A stretch of DNA of 54,522 nt from Anaerolineae bacterium (GTDB taxonomy: Bacteria; Chloroflexota; Anaerolineae; Aggregatilineales; UBA2796): the NCBI GenBank assembly GCA_025055255.1, contig JANWYI010000007.1, positions 2,945 through 57,466 on the forward strand. The letters run 5' to 3'. Shown here piece after piece: positions 33,070 through 43,489 of the stretch. The notes under the pieces were generated by a model. That model saw only the letters and a list, made by a program, of their open reading frames with translations. It had not been told where the DNA came from and made no database searches. Both the position numbers and the translations under genes were made by a program. Every line of letters starts with the position of its first letter. Within the stretch, counting starts at the first letter, position 1.

Positions 33070-33981
33070 GTGAGCAAAGGACGCATTCTGGTCGTTGAAG
33101 ACGACTTTGACATTTCAAACATGCTGCGCATTTATTTCACTGGGCAGGGCTACGAGGTACAAGTGGCGCCGCGTGGCGGCGATGCTCTCACGCTGACGCG
33201 CAAGCAACTACCGCAGCTGATCGTGCTGGACATCATGCTGCCAGATATGGACGGCTACGCTGTCTGCCGTGAGCTGCGCCAGACCACGCGCACGAGCCAT
33301 ATTCCAATTATTTTCCTAACGCAGCGCGATGAACGCTCGGATCGCATTGCTGGCTTGGAACTAGGCGCTGATGACTACATCACTAAGCCTTTTGACATTG
33401 AAGAGCTGAAACTGCGCGTGAAAAATGCCATTGAGCGCGTTGACCGCGAGAAGAGCATGGATCCGCGCTCTAACTTGCCTTCGGCGCGCCTGATTGAAGA
33501 GCAGCTGCGCGAACTCATGCGCACAACCGATACATGGTACTACTTGGACATCAAAATTAACCACTTCGATGCCTTCCAAGAGGTTTACGGCGTTCTAGCA
33601 AGCACGGAAGTGCTGCGTTTCGTAGCGCTGCTGTTGGGCGAAGTCACTGATGAACTTGGCACGCCTGATGATTTCATCGGTCATGCTGGAAATGACAATT
33701 TTGTGATCATCACCTATAGCAGTCGTGCGGCTGCGCTCAGAGAGCGCCTGATCGAGCGCTTTAACGATGAGGTCAAGCAGCATTATACCTTCATTGACCG
33801 TGAGCGTGGACATATTGTGATTGAAAGTGGCGAGACCAAGCCGCTGATGACTTTGAGCATCGGCATGGTCTCTAACGCAACTCAGCGCTTCGCTGATATC
33901 CGTGAAATTACCGAGTTGGCAGCTGAAGCACGCCGTCGTCCCGCAAGCGACTCGGTTGAGCCGATTGAAACGTCTTGGTAA
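33070..33981 (+). CDS. Response regulator with degenerate GGDEF domain
   Basis: The 303-residue product starts at GTG 33070. The receiver domain (1-120) is intact: VVEDD, Asp54 in VLDIMLPDMDGYAV, FLTQRD and ADDYITKPFD. The second half has GGDEF topology (DPRSNLPSARLIEEQLRELM is like the usual D-x-LT-x-LPNR start, and SIGMV is like the late strand). The active-site loop, however, reads GHAGNDNFVIIT where diguanylate cyclases have G-x-x-GGDEF, so c-di-GMP synthesis is very unlikely. The domain may bind GTP or act by protein contact. The gene lies 43 nt before the giant multi-GAF kinase, which could phosphorylate it. Confidence 0.88.
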   Translation: MSKGRILVVEDDFDISNMLRIYFTGQGYEVQVAPRGGDALTLTRKQLPQLIVLDIMLPDMDGYAVCRELRQTTRTSHIPIIFLTQRDERSDRIAGLELGADDYITKPFDIEELKLRVKNAIERVDREKSMDPRSNLPSARLIEEQLRELMRTTDTWYYLDIKINHFDAFQEVYGVLASTEVLRFVALLLGEVTDELGTPDDFIGHAGNDNFVIITYSSRAAALRERLIERFNDEVKQHYTFIDRERGHIVIESGETKPLMTLSIGMVSNATQRFADIREITELAAEARRRPASDSVEPIETSW

Positions 33982-34024
33982 GTGAGCGGCAGCTGCTTGT
34001 AAGCTGCCCTGAGGATGCCTTGAC

Positions 34025-37000
34025 ATGGACGGGCTAGTGCTGTTGTTATTTGCGCTTGGCTTCAGCATGTTTGGCGTGGTCTTCATGTTTGCACGCTTGC
34101 GTCTTGAACGTCAAGCTGAGATGGAGACCTTGCCTGAAACAGTCGTGCAGGTCAATTTGCTAGATAACGACGATGCGGTTCTGGTGGCAGAAGGGCGTGG
34201 TAAACTCGTCTACGCTAATGCACGCGCGCAGGCATGGTTTGGCTTAAGCGGCGGCGAGCCAGACCTTGAGATTCTGGTCGAAAGTGTGCAGCCGTCTGAA
34301 ACCTTCCTAGAGCTGTTCAGCAAGGAAGGTTCAGCGTCTTTCCGCATTGGCGCGCGCCGCGTAGAGGCTTCATCGCACTATGTGCCGCACAACGGCGTGC
34401 CACAGATGGTGGTGGTGATGCGCGAACTCACCTCGCCAAACGCTGAGCGCGAAATCCTTGACCCAGCTCATGCTTTGATCCTTGTGGGCGATGTGGTGCA
34501 GCTTCTCAGCAGCAAATTGCCGCTCCAAGAGGCGCTTGATGAGGTACTGCGCCTGATTCACGATGTGATTCCGTTCGACGTAGGTGAGGTGAACTTTTGG
34601 GATGCGGCGCTGCAAACCTTGACGCCACAAGGTAAGTACGGCGACCGTGCCTACTTCGACGCGCTAGACGCAGCCGACGGACACTATACACTGACCGATA
34701 GCTGCAGCGGCTGGCTAGCGCGCTACCGCCAGCCGCTCTTAGTGCCAGACATGCGTCTGCGTTTGGATGTGCGCCCCAAGATTGCCAGCTACGGTCTCCA
34801 GTCGCTAGTCGGCGCGCCGTTGCTGGTTGGCGAGCGCTTGCTCGGCACAATTGAGCTTGCTAGTCGCAGCCGCATCGCTTTTGACCATGAAGATATGGCG
34901 CTTCTGCAGACTCTGGCAGGGCAGATCGCTCTGGCAATTGAAAATGTCCGCCTGCAGCAGACTCAGTCGGAGCGCGCTGCAGAGCTAAACGGCTTGCAGC
35001 AGATCGCCAGTGTGATGACGTCAATGCGCGATCCGCGCCAGATGTATACACAGCTGACAAGCCGCATTGCGCTGCTCGCTGATGTCGAAATGTGCGGCAT
35101 CTTGCTAGAGTCGCCAGAGCAACAGGCATTGGTCGGACAGCCGCCTTTTTACGGCGTGCCAGAGTCCATTGCAAATATGTATCGCATTTCACTCGCCGAA
35201 GGTAGCATCGGCGCTGTGCTGTATCAGACGCGCGACTGGTGGTATTCCAACGCTGTGCTGAGTGACGAGATTGTGCGCGAGGCAGGCTTAACAAGCCTAG
35301 CTGAGGCAGTCGGTGTGCGCACAACAGCGCTGGTACAAATGCGCGTCGGCACTCGGCGCTTTGGTGTGATTCAAGTTGCTAATAAACGCGACGGAAAAGG
35401 CTTCACAGACAACGATATGCGCTTGCTGAGCGTTTTTGCCTCGCAAGCCGCAATTGTTGTGGAAAATGCGCGGCTCTACGATGAAGAGCGTCGCCGTGCT
35501 GAAGAGCTAAGCGGCTTACAGCAGATCAGTCGCGTGATTGGCATGTTGCGCTCTGCCGATGAAATGTACAGTTATCTCAACGAGCAGATCGCCAAGCTGA
35601 TGAACTGCCAGATATGCGGCGTCTTGCTGTATGAGCCGAGTCTCGGTCAGCTAGTCAGCCGTCCGCCATTCTACGGCGTGGATGACGATCTCGTTCGTCA
35701 CTATCGGATCGCTATCACGCCTGGTACTACTTTCTACCGCATTTACAACGAGAGTGAGTACTGGATCAGCAACGAGCTGCGCACTGATCCAACGCTGCGC
35801 GACAGCGGCTTGGACAAGCTAGCAATGCTAATCGGCGTGCGCCAAACGCTTATGGTGCCGCTTATCATCAACGGTAGACGCATTGGCGTAGTGCAAGTTG
35901 CCAATCGTTTAGACGGCACAGAGTTCACAGAAGAGCAAGCACGTGTACTTTCGATCATTGCATCGCAAGCTGCTGTGATTATTGACAATGCGCGGCTCTA
36001 CCGCGAGATGCGCGAACGCACTGATGAGTCCGAAGGCTTGCGCCGCATCGCAGAGCTGACCGCTAGCAACCTGCGCCTTGAAGAGATCATCAGTGCTACA
36101 GTGCGCGAGACAGCTGCTATCTTCGGCTGCGAAATTTGCGCTGTTGGCATGCTTGATGACCAGACTGGCGCCATAGTCATTCCGCCTGAATACACAGTCG
36201 GCTTAGTTGGCTTGCAAGAGTCTATCATCATTGACACATACCGTCCTGGTTATCAAAATAGCGTAGCACTCTCGCAACGACCGTTTCTCAGCAATACTCT
36301 GCGCACTGATCCGCGCCTGTTACCTGCCTACCGTGAAATTGCTGATCGCTTCGGCTTCAACGCTGCTGTACAAGTACCTATTGCGGTGCAGGAGCGCAGC
36401 TTCGGCGAATTGACCATTGCCAGCCGTAGCCTCAGAGAATTCACTGAAGACGATCTGCGCTTGCTTCAAGCGATTGGTGTGCAATTAGCCGCAGCTGTAG
36501 ACCGTCAGAAGCTCTATCAGGCGACCGATGCTGACTTGCGTCAGCGCATTCGTGAAATGGACGCGCTAACGCGCATCAGCAATGAGCAGAACAGCACCAC
36601 TGAATTTGAGCGCATCATCACAGTTATCCGTAATGAAGTACAGCGCACGCTAGGCGTCTCTTTCACCAGCATTGTCCTCTTCCAGTCTGCCAGTCAGTTA
36701 GGCACGCCGAATGCGCTTGAAGTGCGCAAGCGCTACGGACATGAAAAAGCTCTGGCAGGTCTGGCACCGATAGAGCGCCTTGCCTTTGAGCGAGGCGAGG
36801 CAATCTTTGTGGCAGATTACAGCGCTGTTAGCTTTGCTGCTGTGCCTGAGACAATGCGCAGCGCAATTGCCGCGCCAATCAGCTATGGTGGCGAGATCGT
36901 AGGCATCTTGCACGTTGCTACTCCTGAACCAGAGCGCTTGAGCGCTCAAGCCTTGGACTTTGTCAGGGCGATCACTAACCAAGTTGCCATCAGCTTGGGC

Positions 37001-40000
37001 AATGAAGAGCGATACCGTGATCAACTAGACCGTGCAGAGCTGCTCAAGCAGCGTACTGATCAGCTCAATCAGCTCTTCGAGATCGGGCGCATGGTCAATA
37101 GCGGCGCGGCAATTGAAGACGTGCTAGAGGCAGTGGCGCACGCAATCAGCGACGCTATTGGCTTTGACGTGGTTATCATCAGCGTCGTAGATAGGCGCAC
37201 ACAAAGTACGCGGCGCATTGCACAGTCAGGCTTGCCGCTGCAACAGTGGGAAGAAGCGCGGCGCGGTAGCGTGCCACTCAGCCGTCTTGAGCAGCTCTTC
37301 AAGCCTGAGTTTCAGCTCAGCAACTCATTTTTCATCCCTGCTGAGCATCCTGCACGTCGAGCGCTTGATCTTTCCTTCGCTCACGTTTCACCGAATGCTA
37401 GTCCACGCGTCGGCACGCAGGCTTGGCAGCCTGAGGACTTGCTACTCGTGCCGCTGCGCAGCTCTGGTGGCACGCTGATCGGCGTAATCAGCGTGGATGA
37501 GCCGCGCAACGGCTTGCGCCCAAATTTGCGCACTATCGAGGCACTAGAAACTTTCGCTTATCAGGCTGCTTTTGCGATTGAGAACTATAACTTGCTGCGC
37601 GCCTACGAAGCAGAAGCCGAAGCTACACGCCGCGAGCGCGACCGCCTAGAGCAGCTCTACCTCGCCACGAACGAAGTACAGCGCGCGCCTGACGTGCCGA
37701 CGCGTCTCTCCGTCATCGCTGAAAGCATCCGCGCGCTTGGCTGGGGTAGAGTCGCGGTCACCTTGCGTGACGAGAACCTTGAGCCGCTGGAAACAGCCTT
37801 AGCTGGCTTCACGCCTGAGGATGCACAACGTTTCCGCCGTAACTTGTTGCCGGGCGCTGTCTGGGCGCAGCGCTTAGCTGACCCGGAGCTGCGTAACTAT
37901 CGTGTCGGTGGCGCCTACTACCTGCGCTACAGCGATCCGTGGGTGACTGAGAACAAGCTCATGGCAGGCGTTGTCAGCAGCGGCGATGAAGCAGGCACAC
38001 CTACTGAGCTCAGCACTTTGCGCCTGCCTACGCTAACGCCGCGCCCAAGTGAACAGTGGCATCCGCTTGACACGCTCTACTTGCCGCTCTATGGCTTGGA
38101 TCGCTCGCGCTTGATCGGCATCATCACGCTCGACTCGCCTGTTGACGGTTTAGCACCAACAGAAAGCGCACTGCGCCCAATTGAGCTGTTCTCGGCACAA
38201 GCTGCGGCAGCGCTTGAGAACGCACGGCTCTATCAAGATATTCGCCGCGCTGCTCTACAAGAGACACGCGTTAATGAACTGATGGAGACTGTCACTAGCA
38301 CGCTTGATCTTGATGAGATCATCGTAGGCGTAGCAAGCGGCTTCCAGCAAATGATTGCTTTCACGCGCATGAACATTGCGCTCCTGAATGAAGATAACAC
38401 TGTGTTCGAAGTGCGCCGCGTCACGGTTACGCCGCGTGGCGAAGTGCGTGTCAACCCTGCACCAAGCCTGCCTGTTGAGAATACTGCGCTCGGCTTTGCA
38501 GTCAGTGAGCCAGTGCCAAAGCTGTACGACCTAACCGATCCTGAACAGGTGGCAGGGCTGGACGATCTGCGTGCGTGGCGCGATCTGGGTGAGCGCACAG
38601 CGCTTGTTGTGCCAATGATCGCTGGTGGACGCACGATTGGCGCTATTCACATGGGTAGCGAGCTGAGAGAGGCATTCGGCTTCCGCGAACAGCTCGATTT
38701 TGTCTCGCGTATCGCTAACCTGACCGCAGTTGCACTGGAGAACGCACAACTGTTGCGCCAGACCATTGAGCGTGAGCGCTTCTCGGTCGCGCTGAGCCGT
38801 GTTGGGCAATCTGTGAGTGCCATGCTCAGCATGCAGCAGATTCTCGACACCATTTGCACTGAGGCGCTCGACATCATGAGCGTAGACGGCGTCTACATCT
38901 GGCTTGTCGAAGGCGAGCAGCAAGTTGGCACTGTCGGACGTGGTCCAAACGCGGATCGTTTCAGCGGCACGCGTTTGTCACTCAGCGACTCCGAGCTGCC
39001 TAGCACACGCGCCATTCAGACGCGGCAACCTGTTGTCCTGAGCGCTCACAGTCCACTCGATCCGCCACTCTACTTAGCTGAAGCACTAGCCGAAGTCCCA
39101 ATCAGCGCTTTACTGTGCGTGCCGCTGCTGCGCGAACAACAAGCAATTGGCGCACTAGCCTTCATCAGAACTGAAGGACTGCGTCCGTTCACTGGCAACG
39201 ACGTCGAGAAGGCGAATGCCTTTGCCATTCAAGCCTCAGTTGTTATCCAAAACGCTCAGCTTTACCAAGAGACGCTCGGCTTGACGTCGTTTAATCAGGC
39301 GGTCATCCAGTCCATTCAGCAAGGCATTATCGTGGTGGATCAGGCGCTGACTATCCGCACAGTAAATGCCTTCATGCAGCGCACCTTTGGCTGGGACGCG
39401 CAAGCTGCAGTTGGACAAGCGCTGTTCGTCTATCGTCCTGCTCTAGAGCCAATCCTAGCTGCGTCTCTAGCTGAAGTGCTGCAAACAGGTGAGCCGCAAA
39501 GCGTCCCAAATGTGCGCCTCGCTGATACGCCGCGCATCGGCAACTACTACTTGTATCCGCTACAAGAGGGTAGCTCTATTAGCGGCAGCGTCATCCTAGT
39601 GGAAGACGTGACTGAACGCACGGCATTAGAGGAAGACGTAGCGCGTCGTGCGGCTCAGTTGGCAACGCTGACCGACATCTCTGGGCAATTGACCACTGTG
39701 TTGGAGACAGAAGCGCTCACACGGCTAGTCCTTGAGCAGTTGACGCGCATTCTTGAGTTTGACCGTGCTACGCTCTGGCTGCGGCAAGCCAATAAGCTGG
39801 TCATTCAAGCAGCGCGCGGCTTTGGCGATGATGATGCGCTGATCGGAATAGAGGCAGACATCGCCGACTCTGACCTGTTCCGCGAAATTGCCTCGCGTGG
39901 ACAGGTGCTGAACATTCCTGACATCCGTGAAGACGCACGCTTCCCAATGAGTCTTGAGCAGCCAACGCGCTCTTGGCTTGGCGTCTCGTTAGTCTCACGC

Positions 40001-43000
40001 GGCAGCTTGATTGGCTTGTTAGTGCTGGAAAAGTACGATGTCGCCTTCTATACGCCGACTATGGAACAGCTTGCGCTCACTTATGCAAACCAAGTGGCAG
40101 CTGCTTTTGAAAATGCTCAACTCTTCCAAAGTCAGCGCCGTGTCGCTGCGGAGACCGAGTCGCTTTACCGCGAGGCTGCTGCGCGTGCTTATGAACTGGA
40201 GCAGCAAACCAAACGTCTTGCATTGCTATACCGCGTCTCCAACGCATTGACGCAGACACTTGACCTAGAGGACATCTTCGAGGTTGCGCTGCGCGAGACG
40301 CAGGAAATGCTCGGCGCGGATCACAGCATAGCGTACCTCTTCGATCTTGACGAGCAAGTTGCCAAGCCGATCATCGAGTATCCGCGCAATCAGCAGCCAC
40401 CTGACTTAGGCGGCATGTTGCCGTTCGAGCAGAATCCGCTCGTGGCAGACGTACGCCGCACATTACTGCCATGCGCTATTAACAACGCACTGCACGACGC
40501 GCACGTACCAGTTGTGCCACCTAGTCTTGCAGGTCAAACCATCTTTTCGCAAATGCTTGTGCCACTAGCGCTTGGCGGTCAGTGTATCGGCATGATGGTC
40601 TTCAGCGCTGTCAGCCAACTTATCACTTTCCGCCCAGAACAGGTGGAAGTAGCGCAGACCATTGCTTCACAAGCAGCTATTGCCATTCAAAACGCTAACT
40701 TACTCGAACAATCCTTCGCGCGTACGCGAGAGCTGGAGACGCTTTTTGAGGCGACGCAATCCATCTCGTCTACGCTTGACTTTGAGCAAGTGCTGCGCAA
40801 CATCGCCATGCAGATGATCGTGGCAGTCCAAGCCGATGGCTGCAAGATCAGCACATGGAATCCAGTGAGTCGCTATTTGAAGGTTGAACATGAGCAACTT
40901 GCTGTGCCAAACGCGGCTACAGACGCGCCTGACACGCATTACGACCTAGCCGAGTATCCAACGCTGGAGCGCGCGTTGAAAGCGCGTCAAACGATCTTGC
41001 TACGCGCCACAGATGCTCATCTCTCTGCGGCTGAACATGCAATGCTGGCAAAGCGCAAGGCAGCCTACCTGATCGCTTTGCCAATGGTCGTCCGTGAGCA
41101 GGCAATTGGATTGATCTTGCTTGAAATTCACAATCCTGCGCGCACGTTCAGCAGTCCTGAGGTGCGCCTAGCGCGCACGTTAGCTGCTCAGGCAGCGGTC
41201 GCCATTGAAAACGCTAGTCTGCAGACCGAAACAGCGGCTAAGTTGCAAGAGCTGTTCAACCTCAGCCAGCTTTCAACAGCATTAGCGGCTACGATTGAAG
41301 AGGAAGAAGTCTACGAGATCGTCCGCCAGCGTTTCCCTGACTTGGTTGAAGCAGAAGTCTTCCTCGTAGCAGTGGTGAGCCCTGATCGTCAGCAGATCAC
41401 CTACCCTGTAGCCTTGCGGAACGGCGAGTCGTTATATCTATCACCACAAACATTCACTAACGATGAAGTCGCTTTTGTCATGTCTAGCCGCAGCACACAG
41501 CACTTGGTCGGTGACGAAGTGGCAAGCGTGCTGAGCGCCTTCGCTAGTTCGCTCGGTTTTGCACAGGCGCGCGCTTTTATTGGTGTGCCGCTGATTGCCT
41601 CTGATCAGCTGTTAGGCGCACTAATCGTTGCCGACTCGCAAGAAGCACACGCTTTCAGTCTGGACGATCAGCGCATTCTGGAAACAGTCGGCTCACAACT
41701 GGCAACAGCCTTGCAGAACGCGCGGCTCTTTGCTCAGGCGCGGCGCTTTGCTGCTGAGCTGGAGCGCGCCGTGCAAGAGCGCACGCGCGAGCTGCAGCGT
41801 GAGCGTGACGCGCTCAACTTCCTCTACAGTCTGACAGCTGAATTGACTTCCAGCTTAAATATTGACGTGACGTTGAACCGCGCGCTTGTCAAGTTGATTG
41901 GCGCTGTGGACGCTGACATGGGCGCCATCTTGAGCATTGATAGTCTCTCGGATACACTGACAGTGCGCGCTCAGGTGAATATGCCTCACCGTGAAGGCGA
42001 GCCGACTGGTTATACGCGCTATGAAGGCTTGGCAGGCTGGGTCATTCAGGCGCAACAGCCTGTAGTTGTGGCAGATGTGCAGCAAGACCACCGTTGGCTG
42101 CACTTGAGCGAGGCGGATAACGAGCCGCGTGCTGCTATCGTCGCGCTCTTGGAGGCAGGCGAAGAAATACAAGGCGTGGTCATGCTTTTCAGCCGCACGC
42201 CGAACCATTTCTCAACTGATCAATTGCCCTCAGTAGTCGCCGCTGCTACACAGATTGCTAACGCGCTCAACAACGCCGATCTCTACGCGCTCATCCGCGA
42301 GCAAGCAGATCGTCTTGGCGCAATGGTGCGCCGCGAACAGGTGGATAGCACCAAGAATCTGGCTATTGTAGAGTCGATTGCCGACGGCGTGATGGTGGCA
42401 AACCAAGACGGCGACATCACACAGTTTAACAGCGCAGCCGAACGTATTCTAGGCTTGCCGCGTCAACAAGTCATCGGTAACCACATCAGCGCACTCTCAG
42501 GCTTGTACACGGCAGTCGGCGGTCAAAACTGGCTTGAGGCGGTCCAGAGATGGACAGAAGACCCTGCCTCACATCAGCCGGGTGACGAGTTGCGCGCTGA
42601 GATCACGCTGGAAAGTGGCAAAGTCATCAGTGTGATTCTCTCACCTGTCCGCATGGGCGACCAGTTCCTCGGCACAGTCTCGGTCTTCCGCGATATTACG
42701 CGTGAGATTGAGGTAGACCGTATGAAGACTGAGTTCGTGGCAACTGTCAGCCATGAACTGCGCACGCCGATGACTTCTATCAAGGGTTATGCCGATCTAC
42801 TGTTGCTTGGCGCTGCTGGTCCGCTCAACGAGGCGCAGGCACGCTATCTCAGCACAATCAAGACCAACGCTGACAAGCTCTCGATCCTTGTCAACGAACT
42901 CTTGGATATCTCACGCATTGACCGCGGCGTAGTCAAGCTGAACTTGCAGGCGGTTAACTTTGAAGAAGTGTTGCAGATGACCAAGCGTCATTTGGCAGAT

Positions 43001-43432
43001 CGCATCCGTAATGAGCGCAAGGAGATGATCATCGAGACGGACGTGCCGCCTGACTTGCCGCTCTTGCGCGCCGACTTTGACAAGTTAGCGCAAATCATGA
43101 CGCACCTTGCCAACAATGCCTTCAACTACACGCGCGCCAACGGCAAAATCACGATTCGGGCACGTGCTGAAGGCAGCTCCGTTGTCATCAGCGTGCAGGA
43201 CACTGGTGTCGGTATCCCGCCTGAGAAACAGGCTAGTGTCTGGAATCGCTTCTACCGCGACGAAGACGAACGTCTGGTGATTGAGACCTCAGGTGCAGGC
43301 TTAGGCTTGCCAATCGTCAAGGAGTACGTGCGCTTGCACGAAGGCGAGGTTTGGCTGGAGAGCGAAGTCGGTGTAGGTTCAACGTTTTACGTGCGCATTC
43401 CTGCCTTCAGCGTTGAGGAAGAAAGCGAGTAG
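34025..43432 (+). CDS. Giant hybrid sensor histidine kinase: TM-PAS-(GAF)9-PAS-(GAF)5-PAS-HisKA-HATPase, 3135 residues
   Basis: After a single N-terminal membrane anchor (LVLLLFALGFSMFGVVFMFA) and a PAS-like domain, I count fourteen GAF units. Each ends in a helix such as IALAIENVRLQQ, AIVVENARLYDEE or AAAFENAQLFQSQ and is joined to the next by a coiled linker (L-x-x-L-x-x-IS). A PAS domain (GIIVVDQALTIRTVNAFMQR) separates GAF9 and GAF10; a third PAS (GVMVANQDGDITQFNSAAER) precedes HisKA (VATVSHELRTPMTSIKGY, His2910). HATPase_c has HLANNAFNYT, VQDTGVGIPPE and GAGLGLPIVKEY. GAGGA lies 9 nt before the ATG. Ligands are unknown; no bilin-type Cys motif was recognised. It probably signals to the receiver encoded just upstream. 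The gene ends at a shared terminator facing rpoB. Confidence 0.95.
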   Translation: MDGLVLLLFALGFSMFGVVFMFARLRLERQAEMETLPETVVQVNLLDNDDAVLVAEGRGKLVYANARAQAWFGLSGGEPDLEILVESVQPSETFLELFSKEGSASFRIGARRVEASSHYVPHNGVPQMVVVMRELTSPNAEREILDPAHALILVGDVVQLLSSKLPLQEALDEVLRLIHDVIPFDVGEVNFWDAALQTLTPQGKYGDRAYFDALDAADGHYTLTDSCSGWLARYRQPLLVPDMRLRLDVRPKIASYGLQSLVGAPLLVGERLLGTIELASRSRIAFDHEDMALLQTLAGQIALAIENVRLQQTQSERAAELNGLQQIASVMTSMRDPRQMYTQLTSRIALLADVEMCGILLESPEQQALVGQPPFYGVPESIANMYRISLAEGSIGAVLYQTRDWWYSNAVLSDEIVREAGLTSLAEAVGVRTTALVQMRVGTRRFGVIQVANKRDGKGFTDNDMRLLSVFASQAAIVVENARLYDEERRRAEELSGLQQISRVIGMLRSADEMYSYLNEQIAKLMNCQICGVLLYEPSLGQLVSRPPFYGVDDDLVRHYRIAITPGTTFYRIYNESEYWISNELRTDPTLRDSGLDKLAMLIGVRQTLMVPLIINGRRIGVVQVANRLDGTEFTEEQARVLSIIASQAAVIIDNARLYREMRERTDESEGLRRIAELTASNLRLEEIISATVRETAAIFGCEICAVGMLDDQTGAIVIPPEYTVGLVGLQESIIIDTYRPGYQNSVALSQRPFLSNTLRTDPRLLPAYREIADRFGFNAAVQVPIAVQERSFGELTIASRSLREFTEDDLRLLQAIGVQLAAAVDRQKLYQATDADLRQRIREMDALTRISNEQNSTTEFERIITVIRNEVQRTLGVSFTSIVLFQSASQLGTPNALEVRKRYGHEKALAGLAPIERLAFERGEAIFVADYSAVSFAAVPETMRSAIAAPISYGGEIVGILHVATPEPERLSAQALDFVRAITNQVAISLGNEERYRDQLDRAELLKQRTDQLNQLFEIGRMVNSGAAIEDVLEAVAHAISDAIGFDVVIISVVDRRTQSTRRIAQSGLPLQQWEEARRGSVPLSRLEQLFKPEFQLSNSFFIPAEHPARRALDLSFAHVSPNASPRVGTQAWQPEDLLLVPLRSSGGTLIGVISVDEPRNGLRPNLRTIEALETFAYQAAFAIENYNLLRAYEAEAEATRRERDRLEQLYLATNEVQRAPDVPTRLSVIAESIRALGWGRVAVTLRDENLEPLETALAGFTPEDAQRFRRNLLPGAVWAQRLADPELRNYRVGGAYYLRYSDPWVTENKLMAGVVSSGDEAGTPTELSTLRLPTLTPRPSEQWHPLDTLYLPLYGLDRSRLIGIITLDSPVDGLAPTESALRPIELFSAQAAAALENARLYQDIRRAALQETRVNELMETVTSTLDLDEIIVGVASGFQQMIAFTRMNIALLNEDNTVFEVRRVTVTPRGEVRVNPAPSLPVENTALGFAVSEPVPKLYDLTDPEQVAGLDDLRAWRDLGERTALVVPMIAGGRTIGAIHMGSELREAFGFREQLDFVSRIANLTAVALENAQLLRQTIERERFSVALSRVGQSVSAMLSMQQILDTICTEALDIMSVDGVYIWLVEGEQQVGTVGRGPNADRFSGTRLSLSDSELPSTRAIQTRQPVVLSAHSPLDPPLYLAEALAEVPISALLCVPLLREQQAIGALAFIRTEGLRPFTGNDVEKANAFAIQASVVIQNAQLYQETLGLTSFNQAVIQSIQQGIIVVDQALTIRTVNAFMQRTFGWDAQAAVGQALFVYRPALEPILAASLAEVLQTGEPQSVPNVRLADTPRIGNYYLYPLQEGSSISGSVILVEDVTERTALEEDVARRAAQLATLTDISGQLTTVLETEALTRLVLEQLTRILEFDRATLWLRQANKLVIQAARGFGDDDALIGIEADIADSDLFREIASRGQVLNIPDIREDARFPMSLEQPTRSWLGVSLVSRGSLIGLLVLEKYDVAFYTPTMEQLALTYANQVAAAFENAQLFQSQRRVAAETESLYREAAARAYELEQQTKRLALLYRVSNALTQTLDLEDIFEVALRETQEMLGADHSIAYLFDLDEQVAKPIIEYPRNQQPPDLGGMLPFEQNPLVADVRRTLLPCAINNALHDAHVPVVPPSLAGQTIFSQMLVPLALGGQCIGMMVFSAVSQLITFRPEQVEVAQTIASQAAIAIQNANLLEQSFARTRELETLFEATQSISSTLDFEQVLRNIAMQMIVAVQADGCKISTWNPVSRYLKVEHEQLAVPNAATDAPDTHYDLAEYPTLERALKARQTILLRATDAHLSAAEHAMLAKRKAAYLIALPMVVREQAIGLILLEIHNPARTFSSPEVRLARTLAAQAAVAIENASLQTETAAKLQELFNLSQLSTALAATIEEEEVYEIVRQRFPDLVEAEVFLVAVVSPDRQQITYPVALRNGESLYLSPQTFTNDEVAFVMSSRSTQHLVGDEVASVLSAFASSLGFAQARAFIGVPLIASDQLLGALIVADSQEAHAFSLDDQRILETVGSQLATALQNARLFAQARRFAAELERAVQERTRELQRERDALNFLYSLTAELTSSLNIDVTLNRALVKLIGAVDADMGAILSIDSLSDTLTVRAQVNMPHREGEPTGYTRYEGLAGWVIQAQQPVVVADVQQDHRWLHLSEADNEPRAAIVALLEAGEEIQGVVMLFSRTPNHFSTDQLPSVVAAATQIANALNNADLYALIREQADRLGAMVRREQVDSTKNLAIVESIADGVMVANQDGDITQFNSAAERILGLPRQQVIGNHISALSGLYTAVGGQNWLEAVQRWTEDPASHQPGDELRAEITLESGKVISVILSPVRMGDQFLGTVSVFRDITREIEVDRMKTEFVATVSHELRTPMTSIKGYADLLLLGAAGPLNEAQARYLSTIKTNADKLSILVNELLDISRIDRGVVKLNLQAVNFEEVLQMTKRHLADRIRNERKEMIIETDVPPDLPLLRADFDKLAQIMTHLANNAFNYTRANGKITIRARAEGSSVVISVQDTGVGIPPEKQASVWNRFYRDEDERLVIETSGAGLGLPIVKEYVRLHEGEVWLESEVGVGSTFYVRIPAFSVEEESE

Positions 43433-43446
43433 GCAGTGGAAAAAGA

Positions 43447-43479
43447 AAAACAGGAGCGCTTTTTGGGCGCTCCTGTTTT
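43447..43479. terminator. Bidirectional intrinsic terminator between the giant kinase and rpoB
   Basis: A 13-bp stem (AAAACAGGAGCGC / GCGCTCCTGTTTT) with a 7-nt loop has A-rich and T-rich flanks that serve both directions. It ends the plus-strand kinase and the minus-strand rpoB. Confidence 0.9.
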
Positions 43480-43489
43480 GTTCGGGTAC

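Noticed and set aside
33070-33981. Active diguanylate cyclase
   Set aside because: The active-site loop is GNDNF instead of GGDEF/GGEEF.
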